Shown here: positions 47,201-59,300 of the stretch, one piece after another
How the letters are laid out: each line of letters opens with the position of its first letter
Position numbering within the stretch: position 1 is the stretch's first letter
Assembly: GCF_037975245.1 (NCBI RefSeq)
Contig: NC_092561.1
Span: 10,105,001 to 10,165,000 of the forward strand
Direction: 5' to 3'
DNA: 60,000 nucleotides
DNA from: Apostichopus japonicus
Taxonomy: Eukaryota; Echinodermata; Holothuroidea; Aspidochirotida; Stichopodidae
Notes under the pieces: generated by a model
What the model was told of the DNA's origin: nothing
Seen by the model: only the letters and a program-made list of their open reading frames with translations
Databases searched by the model: none
Made by a program: the position numbers and the translations under genes

Positions 47201-47239
47201 TTTTTCCTCATGTATATGTCTTCTTTTCAACTTCAACCC
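44230..47239. other. Intergenic, no feature seen
   Basis: AT-rich, with C runs near 45294 and 46821 and an A-rich patch near 46440. No gene or element recognised. Confidence 0.4.
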
Positions 47240-47375
47240 TTTAAGCAGTTGACGTTCATTAGTTAAAGTGACTGGACTATGTAGTCTAACTATTGGACTA
47301 TTAGATCAGTTCCATCAGATGCAACACTAAACTCAATGGGAAACACAAGACATTTCATGGCCCTCAGATGACATG
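47240..47375 (+). repeat. Short dispersed repeat, copy 2
   Basis: See 43625-43745. This copy ends next to the start of the 590-bp repeat copy B. Confidence 0.65.
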
Positions 47376-47378
47376 TTA

Positions 47379-47972
47379 ACATTTTCCACCTAGACCGGCC
47401 CATTATTCATTGATATGCTACTTGCATAGTGATCGCCGTCCTGGGGGAGGGGTCTAAGGGGGGTTGACAGTTTTTTGAAGTTAAGATACAAAATGGTGCT
47501 ATATTTCTCAATTTTGTAGGTAACAATAATCCTTTAAAAATGACCCAAAAATAATTTTCCAGAAGCAACACTTGATTAAACTGAGGATAGAAAAAACGTA
47601 AATAAAAATAGACAAAAATATATGTTTTAGACTGGATTTTATTTAGGGTTTCAAGCATTTTGTGACAACATGCTTGAAAAAACCCTAAATAAAATCCATT
47701 AGCACGGACGGGTTGCTAATAGCACGTTCTTTTGTTACGAACCAACAGACTAACTAACATGGTGATTTCATGAGCTGATTCCCACAGTTAAAAATATATT
47801 TCTACACAGCCCGTCTGTGTTCTTTTAACTACTGTGAAAATGGGCTGTAATATCTACCAGGCTCCCCAGCCCACCGAGCCACCGGCCCACCGGGCAATGC
47901 CCAAAAGCCCGTGTGGCCAGTCCGCCACTGATATTTGTACAATAGAACTATGAAAAATAGCAAAATTAGACA
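47379..47972. repeat. Dispersed ~590-bp repeat, copy B
   Basis: Partner of 32409-32998, same orientation, roughly 90% or more identical by eye. It differs by a hairpin at 47633-47698 whose arms match much better here than in copy A, and by a short inserted 'ccaccggccca' near 47880. Confidence 0.85.
47633..47698. repeat. Hairpin with 16+9-bp arms
   Basis: Left arm TGGATTTTATTTAGGG-TTTCAAGCA and right arm TGCTTGAAA...CCCTAAATAAAATCCA pair perfectly apart from a 3-base bulge, around loop 'ttttgtgacaaca'. In copy A the same place has a much weaker hairpin. Confidence 0.8.
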
Positions 47973-49591
47973 GAAAAGAGAGGGAGGTAATAAGATGAAA
48001 GAGATAGGGCTGTGGGAGGATTAAATGAATGTCACAACTGAGACTATCAATAAAGGGAGTTCAGCATACGGCAACTGAATGTCATGAATTTACACTTCAG
48101 TAATTTTTTGGGGGGAAAAACTCTTTAGTAAAGTACAGGAAATACATGAAATGGGACAGCGTCCGTGAATTACCCGGCCTACCCTTTTCCCTTTGAGTTA
48201 TACTGGGGACGCCTACCCCTTTTCAGCTGGCTTCTACTCTAGCTAATAACACTGTCCCACCCGCCCAAGGGCATACATTCGGGTTTGTAGGTGGTGGTGG
48301 GGGGAACACCTCTGTGCAAATCCATAATTGATACCAAGTCGGTCAAAAGTCGGAACCGAAGTCAGCGAGGTTTCACACCTATGAAAGTCAAAATGATAGA
48401 CTAAAAATCAATACAAAAGTCGTTATCCTCTCTGCTTCCTCTTACGTGTACATATCCCTTATTAGGGTCAGCTTGAAACGGATCAAAGCAACAGCGGAGT
48501 ACATGAGTGGTGAGTTGGTAACAAATCGATATGATTTGAACATGGTATGAGAAGTGTAGGAAATCAGGTCAGAGGTATAAGGGTTAACCCTCAATAATTT
48601 GCTACGAAAAGACAATAACAAATAATATATATTTTTGTGCTTCGAAAATCGCTACGAGAAAAAAACGAAATATCTCAAAATGCTACAGCTTCTGGGAGTG
48701 TTGCCCCATGAACCACGGCGGCGACTTTGAAATACTTTCCATAGAAATCTAATTCATTCTTTTGACATGTACTTTTGCGCTGTATAATCGCAACAAGAAA
48801 CAGGAGTATCTGCAAAGGCTGCGATTGAAACCGACCCTGGACCTTTCACCATGGATTAAAATCAATTTTAGAGGAATTTAATTCCATCTTTCTAACATGT
48901 GTTTTGGGGGCTATAAAATGGCTGCGGGAGAACAAGAAACGCTTGAGCATCTGCCCGGGAGTTCGCCCATGCCCCTCCCCTCCCACTCCCGACTATTCTA
49001 GGGGTAAGGGATACACTGCAGACAAGTTTAAGATCGTTACCTGTTTCTAACACGTAATTCCTTACACATAAAACTTGAGAATAAGAACTGTTTGCAAATG
49101 ATGACGCTTCCTAGGGTTTCGCAGAACACTCTTTCTCTCTGCATACACTCCCAGCCGAACGGTGTACACAATCAGAAATTATCTCTTATGCCTGCGAGTA
49201 TCGTAGCCATAATTGTAAACCAGTCGCTGCTCCTGTTGCTTTTTTTTTCTTCAAACCGTCCTCAGACAGTCACCGTCGTCGGTTTCAGAAAAGCTAGAGG
49301 AGACAAATTTCATGCTACGTTCTTTATTCATTAGTATAGTTAAATATGAGCCCTTCACCGAATGGAAATGCATGTTCTACTACATTCCACTACATGTGTG
49401 CTAGCTTATCTGATTGCACTTTCATTTCCAAAGAAAACAACAAACATTTATTTTAGTTAATAAGTGAACCCATATGAAGCTCACTTTGTCGCTCTTATTT
49501 CTCGAAATCCATCGTGTAATTTACCTAACCATCTATCACTGGTTTTGCCGCAGTGATACGCAATCACTGTTAAATGCTAATTCGTCTATAG
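47973..49591. other. Intergenic, no gene proven
   Basis: No exon or transposon was recognised; 'ccttttcccttt...ccccttttcagctgg' near 48180-48230 is acceptor-like by chance. Lies downstream of the collagen-like gene. Confidence 0.35.
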
Positions 49592-49977
49592 CAGGGTTGT
49601 CCAACCTTTTGCAGAGGAGGGCCACATGGAATGATTATGATGAAGGAGGGGGCCGCATGAACCCTACGCTCGATTTTTGCCCGAAGCCCAAGGCAACAGA
49701 ATGTGAGCACTGCGTGCACTGATTTATTTTCCTTCCTGATAAAACAGATGAATAAAGTCCAGCCCCCCCCCCCCCCCCCCGCTGAGAGTGTCACACAAAC
49801 TGACCTGTATGCAGTTTGTTGGACCCAGAAGGTTCGAATGATTGATTATATAGCTTCAAATTGTTATCAATAAATCTGCTCACAAAATTTTCGCACCTTA
49901 GAGCATCTTTGGCGGGCCGGACGCAACCCTGCGGCGGGCCGGACTCTGGCCCGCGGGCCGTAGGTTGGACAACCCTG
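49592..49977. mobile_element. 386-bp hAT-Charlie-like MITE
   Basis: Perfect 16-bp TIRs (CAGGGTTGTCCAACCT and its inverse). Target duplication is GTCTATAG on the left and GTCTATGG on the right, 7 of 8. The 'gggccacatgg', 'gggccgcatg' and 'gcgggccg' content near both ends strongly resembles hAT-Charlie MITEs such as vertebrate MER1. A C17 run lies inside. It ends 110 bp past the stop codon of the collagen-like gene. Confidence 0.92.
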
Positions 49978-50086
49978 GTCTATGGGTAAGAAAGAAAAAA
50001 TGAACATTGGATTTCAATGAAATATCAATTATGTAGTCATAAATTTGTCGTGTTCGTTTTGTACGGTGGTAAATGCCAGTGTTTCA

Positions 50087-50316
50087 TTACTGGGTACACA
50101 CAACGCAAGGTAAGTCTTGGCCATCAGCGTAAGGAGCACACGGGAGACCTCCACCGCTTGCACTACATTTAACGTGTACTGGAACAATTGTCGACTCATC
50201 ATTGTTCGCTCCGCTACGATGAATTCCCTCTGCGTGGTCATCGACGCAAACGAATTCAGATTTGTAAGCAGTATAGAGAGATGACATCATGTATCCCCGA
50301 TACTCAAGAGTCCACC
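50087..50316 (-). CDS. Collagen C4-like gene, last exon
   Basis: Acceptor 'attgatttgtag' at 50317. 75 codons then TAA (50089-50087). GWTLEYRGYM, SEFVCVDD, GANNDESTIVPVHVKC and GQDLPCVVCTQ match the family's C-terminus. Confidence 0.9.
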
Positions 50317-53300
50317 CTACAAATCAATACGAAAATATCATGTTAAGAAAATGCACGTCTAGTCAACATTTGGCGCCATTCCTGTGACCTCTGAAAATTT
50401 GGTTCTGGAGGTGTTCAAAGCACAAGTCGTTATCACGGTGCATTTTATCACGGTATAAAGTTCGTGAATATTGGTCGAGTGGTGAAGAATTTTTACATTT
50501 ATAAGCGTTCAATAGTACATTTGACCTCAGTTACCACAGTCAGTTTTGGTTTCGATGAAATCGTAACCTTTGTAGTCATGCAGGCAAGCTAGAGCAAAGA
50601 CATACAAAAAACAAGGGCATGATCAATAACAAGGATATGGTCAATAAAAAGGACACAGTCAATCAACATACATGGTCAATAACAAGTACACGGTCAATAA
50701 CAAGTACATGCTCAATAACAAGGACATAGTCAATACCAAGGACATCGTCAATATCAAGTACATGGTCAATAAACAAGTACATGATCAATACATAAGTACA
50801 TGGTCAATAAAAATTGCATGGTCAACAGCAATGACATTGTCAATAACAAGTAGGCTACATGGACAATAACAAGTAAATGGTCAATAAGAAGAACGCGCTC
50901 AATAACGAGTACACCGTCAATAACAAGTACACGGTCAATAACAAGTACGTGGTCAATAACAAGTACACGGTCAATAAAAAGGACATGGTCAATAACAGGT
51001 ACACGGCCAATAACAAATACACTGTCAATTACAAATACATGGTCAATAACCTTTACACGGTCAATAACAATATATGGTCAATAACAAGCACATGTTCAAT
51101 AACAAGTACTTGATCAATAATAAGTACATGGTCAATAACAAATACATGGTCAATAACAAGTGCATGGTCAGTAACAAGTAAACGGTCTATAACACGTACA
51201 TGGTCAATACCAAGTAAATGGTCAATATCAAGTAAATGGTCAATATCAAGTACATGGTCAGCAACAAGTACATGCTCATTAATAAGGACAAGTTCAATAA
51301 CAAGGACATGTTCAATAACAAGTGCATGCTCAATAATATGGGTATAGTCAATAACACGTATTAAGCCAATAACAATGACATGAGCAAGTAATCGGTGATA
51401 ACATGGACACTTGTAAGAGAAAATACAGGCAGGGACATGCGGACAAGGACAAATGAAACAACAAAAGGAAAACATGTACAAGTTTAAAGAATAATAAGCA
51501 CAATGGCAATGCAAAGTACAAAGAGAAAAAGAGCATGTTATCCATCACAGGCCTTCCTACCAAAATCAATAATCCTTGTAAAGAAGTCAAAACAAGTATG
51601 GGAAATTATCGAACATATTAAGTATTTTCTGGAAGGTAGACGAAACTGCGACATAGATTTCCAATAATCCATATAAAAGACACTTATTGTGGCCATTGCT
51701 GGCTTCTAAATATACTTCACGAAAACAATGGAAAAGACCGAGAAAGGGGGAGGGAGAAGCACCCACCTTCACCAAAGCACTCAACAGATCCCGGAATCAC
51801 CACAAGACTCTGTCGTCCGGTTGCCTGACAAACGGCACATGGTGCTTCAGAGTTCAGAATGTTCGGACTATTCGGAAGAACTTCATTGTATTCCGTTCCA
51901 TAAATAGGTGCATTGATGACAGCAGGGCGTGCAGAGGGACTTGGCCATCCGCGGGTTTCTAAATCCGAGCGGCGATGATGGTCAGATTTTGGGCTCAATA
52001 TGGGATGCATCGGCAGACAGAGAAAATTACTGCCAGATCCTTTGTGACTGTAATGGCTTGAAGCCATTACACCTGTAAGGAAGAAAATTAATACGTATAC
52101 ATCGATGCTGTTTTATTCATTAGAAAATTAGAAGTAATAAAGGTAGAAGGGCAAACTTAGTTGGTACCACCAAGGATTTGTGTCACTGAGGTAACTTGGT
52201 TCAATTCCCTTCCGACTTAGACATGTAATTTTTTCGTGAAAGAACAATATGGTTTCGCCATGGTTATTTAACTGAGTGGCGGCCCAGTTATCCAGTTCTC
52301 ATAAATCCGCTTTTATCAGTAATTTAATATAACAAACGCTAATGATATTTGATAAACTCCTCAGTAGCTTTTGATTTTGACGACAATAATAAATAATAAA
52401 TATGATAATGATTTCTTCGGTCATAATATTATTTCCAGGGCTGTAGTCGAGTCTAGCAGATCGGAGCCATGTCCGAGTCCCAGTGCCACCTGCGAGTCCA
52501 GATTATGAGTGAAGTACTATATCTCAATATCTCACTTCTAAATGTTATCCCTCCGCCCATCTTCCCCTCTCCGCAGACTATATGGAAAAATTCAGTTGAC
52601 ATAGAAATGTTACCATAATATACGCTTTTTAGATACTAAAGTGACCCGGACTGACAGAGGCTTTTATATATTTCACATGTGAGGGATCGAAGGGAAAGGA
52701 GTGCAATTCAAAAATTGGTCTTTGACTCTATTGATAATGTATCATCGGTGTTGTAAGAAGTTATTCTGAAGGGAAGCATTGTTATTGGCTATAGTGACAA
52801 AACCGTGTTGGTTCGAAGGGCACTGAAGCAATTTCTGATATGTTTTGTTCCCTCTTACAGATTTTTAAGCATAAATATGTAATCAACTGGTGTGAACAGA
52901 AAAAAAACGAATTATTCTTGAAAATTGTTTGGAATGAATAGATCTAACATTCATGTCGAGGTTTACTTGGAGAGGGGGAGGAGGAGTTGCAGGGTGACCC
53001 CACAAGCTGTAACATATTTAGATATTTTTGTTTCCTTTTAGTGATTTCCAAGTACAACAAGTTGGCAATCCATGTTGTGTCAGATCACATACCAAAAGCT
53101 CGGTATATGACCAATATGATGTTATAATTCTAAATACAAATTAATCATCGTATACCCCTCCAAGTTTGAAGTATATGAACCTTGAACTTCACTGACCCCG
53201 TGACCTTTGACATTTCTTTACGTTAATTCAAACTCTCTTATCAATCATTCAAGCAATTGTCAATCGAACAGTCATGCCATCCTGCCGTGAAGGAGAATAT

Positions 53301-56300
53301 TGTCACTTGCCAGTTACAACTGATTACATCATAGTATTTAGTAACACTTTTTGAATATGAAGGGGAGGGGAATGAGGGGATACGAATATTGCCGTTGACA
53401 ACTCGTAACAACATTCCTCGCCGGTGCTTGCATTTACATGCCTACTCTTGTACGAATATGGTCTTCAAGGTGTATGTGTGGGAATATGAGGTGGGGTCGG
53501 ATCGGTGAAATAAACAACGCAGAAATGTAAAACACATTACCTAAAGTCTTCCCCAAAGGGGATGTCTTACCATCATAAATTTTTCTATCATAAGAAGGAC
53601 AAGTTGTTCTGCCCCATCTGATGTACGTCGCACCCGGTAATGAACCATCAGTGGGTGGAGGTGGAGGTGGTGGGATTGGTGGTTGTGGCTTAGGAGGCGG
53701 ACCCTCAACTGAATCTATATATAAATAACCGTAACATATTATTAAATGGCCACGTAGACTAACATTAAGAGTGGTGTAATATAAACGCTGATGGATAACA
53801 CCTAAAATACTTGCCACTGTGCATAAAGAGCCTATGGTTCGTTTTCCCCTTAACCTAATCTACCACCCAACCCCCCCCCCCCCCACCCCCTTCCCGAGTT
53901 CTTCCCCTCTCACAGCGCCTGGACTATTCTTTTACAAATTTACTTATATGTGCTTAAAGTAAGAAAATGGCATCATAACGATATCAAGGAGCTTTTATAT
54001 TAGAAATGTGAGCAATGGCTCTGAGGCTCATGGTGTTATAAAAATAATTATCTTGTAATTTCCCCAATGACGGAAAGAATTTAACAGTTGTTTGTAATTA
54101 GGCAATTAACGGGACGCTTGACTGTGAGGCAACACAGAATATTCCCTCGGAATATTCTGTCCCGGGATATTTTAATCTAGTGGTAAACTTTTGAACGAGA
54201 TTATATGTATGCAACTAGGGAGGAACATCTACTGGAATGTTGTGATCAATGGATGTCTCAATACTTAGATTCATGATGCCTTACACTTAAACCTAATAAG
54301 AGATTAGTCTCTTGAAACGATTAATGATGAGCTGCTACAAATCAGATTGTGGAATGTGCCTAATAGACTTCATTACATGGTCAATAAAATCTTGATGAAA
54401 TGTTATCTTATACTGGCAGAAATGAAAGCGTAACACTGAGGCAAAAACTTAGCAACAGCAACTTAGCAACAGAGTAGGCATAGTGTTAATTTACGAGACA
54501 TTTTACACCAGAACATAATTTCTTTTAACAAGGAAGAATAAAAGGACAGAATCTCATGCAGAGAATTTCCTATAGTTTAGAGCTTTCTCCGAATAGAATG
54601 TAAATATGTGAGAAAAGAACAAAAAGACAAAATGATTCCTGGTACTGGCTAAAATTCAAATCGATGTGTAGACCATTAAAGGTATGATTATAGTTGCAGA
54701 TTGCGGTTCCATGTTTCTCGTCACGCGAACTACTGTCAGTTGCATAAAGTGTGTGAAAGGTTCATTCTTAGTAATGCCGATACACAGGGGATGAAATAAA
54801 TAACAAAAATGTGTACTCACTAAATAGGATGGCATCACGACCGTCCCGTCCCGGGAGTCCTTGGGACCCTGGGGCCCCTCGAGGTCCTGGGTCACCTGGT
54901 GGACACATTACGCATTGGCCGAGAAAATAAGATGCCTGCAAGTTGGCTGGTATGAATGTTGAACCTGCGAAAGGTAAAATTATTTTATGTCGGTTCGCTT
55001 TGTTTTAATTTGGGGTCAATTTGTGGACGTGTGTGTCTGTGTGTGGTTGCGTGTTTGTGTGATTATATGTGCTGGGGCGGGTGGATGCTGGTTTATTTAA
55101 TTGTTGTCTTATTATTAATATACACATCATTCATACAATAATGTGTTTAGTTAGAGTTTCGTTTCAAAATGCAACTTCGTTTTGTAATCCCTGATCAAAA
55201 TGCCCCAGTAGATACCACACATACCACACAACAAGTAGGCATACAACAGCGTGCGCACAAGTGTATCCCATGAGGTGCATTAACCTTTGCTTATTTGTTT
55301 AATTGAGTTTAGTAGAAAAAAGGATCACGAGGGACAATCGAGTCCCCATCAAGGACCCTATAGGAGAGAAAGAGCCAAATACATAAATAATCAAACCCGA
55401 TTAAAATGCTTAAAGTACTTGTCCAAAGCATTCTGAAACCCATTCACACCACTTACAAGTACAACTTTCTCAGGCAAATCGTTCTATTCATTCACAACCC
55501 TATTAGAATATTAATCCTTTTTAACTTCTGGATTTTAAGACAATGACCTCTGGTACAACTACTATAAGCAAACCTGTAAAGTCAGTGAAGGATAAGTTGA
55601 CAAAATCATACATAATTTTGACAACCTGAATCAAGTCACCACGTAACCTCCTAAGCTACAGTGTGTGTGAGATTCAGCAGCTGTAACCGCATATAATAAG
55701 AAACACCTTTTAATAAACTAACCATCCTAGTATCCCTCCTCTGGATTTTCTTGAGTACTTCCTTATCCTTAGCAAAATATGGGTTCCCAGCATTCTCCAG
55801 ATGAGGCCTAACCAACTGCACATAAAGCCTAACAACAATGTCCTCTTTTAGAAAACTGAAGTACCTCTTGATCATACCAAAAACCCCATTACCTCTTTCA
55901 GCACCATCTGAACATTGTTTAGAATGTTGCAGAGAAGAGTCAATATAGGTACCTAGGTCTCTTCCAACAAAGACCTCCTGCAACTCCTCACCATTAAAAG
56001 TGTTAGTATACCTTGGTATGTACTGCTTATATGCTTCACCTTACATTTATCAATATTAAAAATCCTTTTCCATTCCTTATCCAAATACATTTGGAATTTC
56101 TCAGAATTGCTTTTGGAAGAAACTTTAGCATCCAGTTTGGTGTGATCAGCAAACCTCTTGGTTGTACACAAAATATCTCCATCAATGTCATTTATATAGG
56201 CAAAAAACAAGTGACCCAAACCAGGCCCTTGTGGAACCCCACTAGTAACGTCCTGCAAAGAAGAAGCACAGCATCTAACAGCCATCCTCTGTTTCCTATT

Positions 56301-59300
56301 ACCGAGCCAATTCTCGATCCACAACAGTAAATTCCCATTGACACCCATACTTTTCAGCCTGAGTATAAATACACTGGTGGGGAAACATGATACAGTATAA
56401 GCAGGTGCGTATCCAGGGGGGGCGTTGGGGGCGCGCGCCCCCCGGGTAAGAAAAGGAGGAGAGAAAAAAAAGAGAAGAAAAAAGGAAAAAAGAGGGGAAA
56501 AGAGGAGGAGGAGGAGGAGAGGAAGGAAGGAAGGGAAAAGAAAAAGATGAAAGAGAGAAAAAGGAGAAAAGGAGGCAGTAAAAGAAAAACGCGAAGACAC
56601 CGGGAAGAGAAAGAGGAACAGTGACATCATTACAGCGCTGAAGGGTAGCCAGTGACGGATCAATGATTTCGTAAAAGTGTGCCTCACCCTACCTCTTACA
56701 CCGAAAACTCCATTTTTTTGAAGTTTCCATTTTCCTCTCTCACTAATGATCTATATATATATACTATATATGGTCTATCATAACGCGTGTGTAGAATTGT
56801 GCTATGAAACCAACTGTGGCTGGTCATTTTTTTAAATGATATCGCTAAGTAATAGAAAGTGCTTAGATGCAACTTACAAGGCCTGGGAAGTGTCATTTCC
56901 AGCGATCTGGGAGACATTTTCGGCCAAAATTTGCTTGTACGCTTCGCGCTAACAAATGGTCCTGGGTAGTGCCGTTTCCAGCGATCTGGGAGGCATTTTC
57001 GGCCAAAATTTTCTTGTACGCTTCGCGCCAACCTATGGTGGCGCTATGCTTAGATAACTTGCCTACAGGCTTCGCCCCTCCCTTGGCAAATTCCTCGCTA
57101 CACGCCTGTTCGAATTTGTAACGCAAACAGCAGATATCACATCATATCAGTGAGCATGAAAATGGCGTTCCAGGATGAAAATCCTCAAAACTGTCCGACT
57201 TGCCTGAAAAAATAATCAACGTGTCAATGTCAATATCATATAAGCAAGCATCGGTTATTACATCGCATGCCATCATGTACCGTACGGTCCGTTAAAATTG
57301 CGCAGTATACCGCGGGATGCTAATGTAAACAACGACATGTCTCATGTAGATGTATAAAAAGCATGGAGGTCCAATTATGTCAAAAGTTTCTTTTACATTA
57401 GTAATGGCGAATTAGGGGCTGCACCCCCGCCGCGCAGTGGCGGAGCGTCCATACGGTCAGGGGGCGGATGCGCCCCCTGACGGACTCAAATGGACTGCTG
57501 GCGCCTTTTTCAGCTCTTTACCACTTTTTACTTATTCGTGATTATTGACTTTTTTATTGCGCTCTCATCTACTTATTGACATTTGTCACATTTTGTTGGT
57601 GTAATTTGGCGATGACACCCTATTCTTCGTTTATCTGAAAATTAGCCAGGCCCTGAAAGGGTCATTTCCGGCGATCTAGGGAGTATCTTTACTCAAAATT
57701 TGTCTGTGCGCTACGCGCCAACCAGTGGTGGCGCTCTGCTTAGATAGTGTCGAAAGCGCCCCTACAGACCATTCTCGCCCCTCCTGACCAATACCCCTAG
57801 CTCCGCCACTGCCGCCGCGCCTCCTACGCCTATGTGTGTAGTGTTCGGTTTCGGAAATATCTGCTATTTTTTCATTTCCTTCAACCAAGTTTTATAATAG
57901 CCGTTATAAGAGGTTTAATATTTGTACACCAATAAATTAACTGTGTCTGAATTTTCGAGAATTTCTGACCAACATTCTGCATCACACTTCCCTCTACTCG
58001 TGCAATTTTGACCGGTCTGTTAGGGGTTGAAGGTAGTTTTTCTATATTGGTTGTCCATAGATGAAATTTTGTACAACATTATGGGTATGTTTTGAAGTGA
58101 GTTTATTCACGAGAAATGTGAATTTTCAAATTCAGAACAAATTTGGGGCTTAAAACCTTGAAAAGTGGGGCTGAGTGGTATTGTGGGCCGCGACGTAGAA
58201 TCACCTACAAAAGCAAAGACCCACAGGACATGCGATCAGGTCGAACATGACGTGTGCCGGGTGGTCAATCTTCAAAAAGGTTTTGGATGGAAAAAAAAAC
58301 TATTAGGAAATACTTGGTTCTCAGGCCAAAAGTGTACATCTGGTTGGTCATTTCAAGCCCGAGAAGTGCCGTTTCCGGTGATCTGGGGGGGTATCAAAAC
58401 CAGAAATTTTCTTGTACGCTGCGCGCCAACCGATGGTGGCGCTCCGCTTAGATAGTAATTCGCGCCCCCCGGGTTAGAAAATCCTGGATACGCGCCTGAT
58501 AAGGGTTACATCTCTTTGTTCCAACGTTTCTCTCTTTCGACGTCTCTATGTTCCGACAGAAAGAAATAATTTGGGACAATTTTTTTATTATCCAAACAAT
58601 CGTTTGTACCAAGAAAACAAGTTTTCAGATCCCAGTATTTTTGTGACCAACATTTTTTGGACCAGATTTTTTGGGACCAGAATCCCCCCCCCCCCCCAAA
58701 CTTTGGGAACAAAAAAGAATACTGCAAGCGGTGCGGCGCGATTTTTTGGAGAGTATTTTGATATATTTGCACGACAAAGATATAAACATGAAAATTAAAA
58801 GGTACATGCATACGGTAAGAGAAAAGCCAGTAAAATGTTTCAGTATATGAAGTTGCACTAAAGGAGTTATATAAAGGAAAATCAAAAGGTACATTCATCG
58901 ACGACCATGATACAAGACTATAAACCTAAAGCACAGCCCTAAAAATTATGGTCCGAAACTAATTAGGACCCTAACAATTTCCAGGTTCCCGCCCAGTAGC
59001 GTCTGCACGATTTCATGGGTGGTGGCGCCAAGTAACCAATTACCCCGACTGGCATCCCTCCCCCCACCCCCCCCCCCCCCATCATTTCCTTACTTGGTTT
59101 TGAAATGGTCAACTTTTGGGTCAAATTTTTTTCTTTTTTCAAGACATAATTTTTGGATAAAAAAATTGCTTCGATTTTTTTTGTCGGAACATAGAGACGT
59201 CGGAACATAGAGACGTCGGAACATAGTGACGTCGGAATATAGAGACGTCGGAATATAGAGACGTCGGAACATATAGACGTCGGAACATATGGATGTCACC

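Larger units (their letters stand above)
56402..58498. mobile_element. Outer hAT-like element of a nested stack
   Basis: Left tip CAGGTGCGTATCCAGG and right tip inverted CAGGCGCGTATCCAGG (one mismatch). GCGCCCCCCGGGT(T/A)AGAAAA-type sequence lies just inside both ends. 2097 bp, with other insertions inside it. The left flank AGTATAAG (56394-56401) does not recur at 58499, but does recur at 59302-59309 after the adjoining foldback-like element. Confidence 0.7.

Noticed and set aside
50672-51514. Long open frames on both strands over the 18-bp repeat
   Set aside because: They follow from an 18-bp unit without stops; low-complexity protein and intronic position argue against coding.
55953-56687. 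Minus-strand frame whose first ~90 codons are Phe/Leu/Ser-rich, like a membrane protein
   Set aside because: That part is the reverse of the polypurine tract and hAT end joined by chance to the LINE frame.
56402-58498. 8-bp target duplication directly flanking the outer hAT element
   Set aside because: Left AGTATAAG and right ATAAGGGT share only ATAAG in shifted register; the matching copy lies at 59302 instead.
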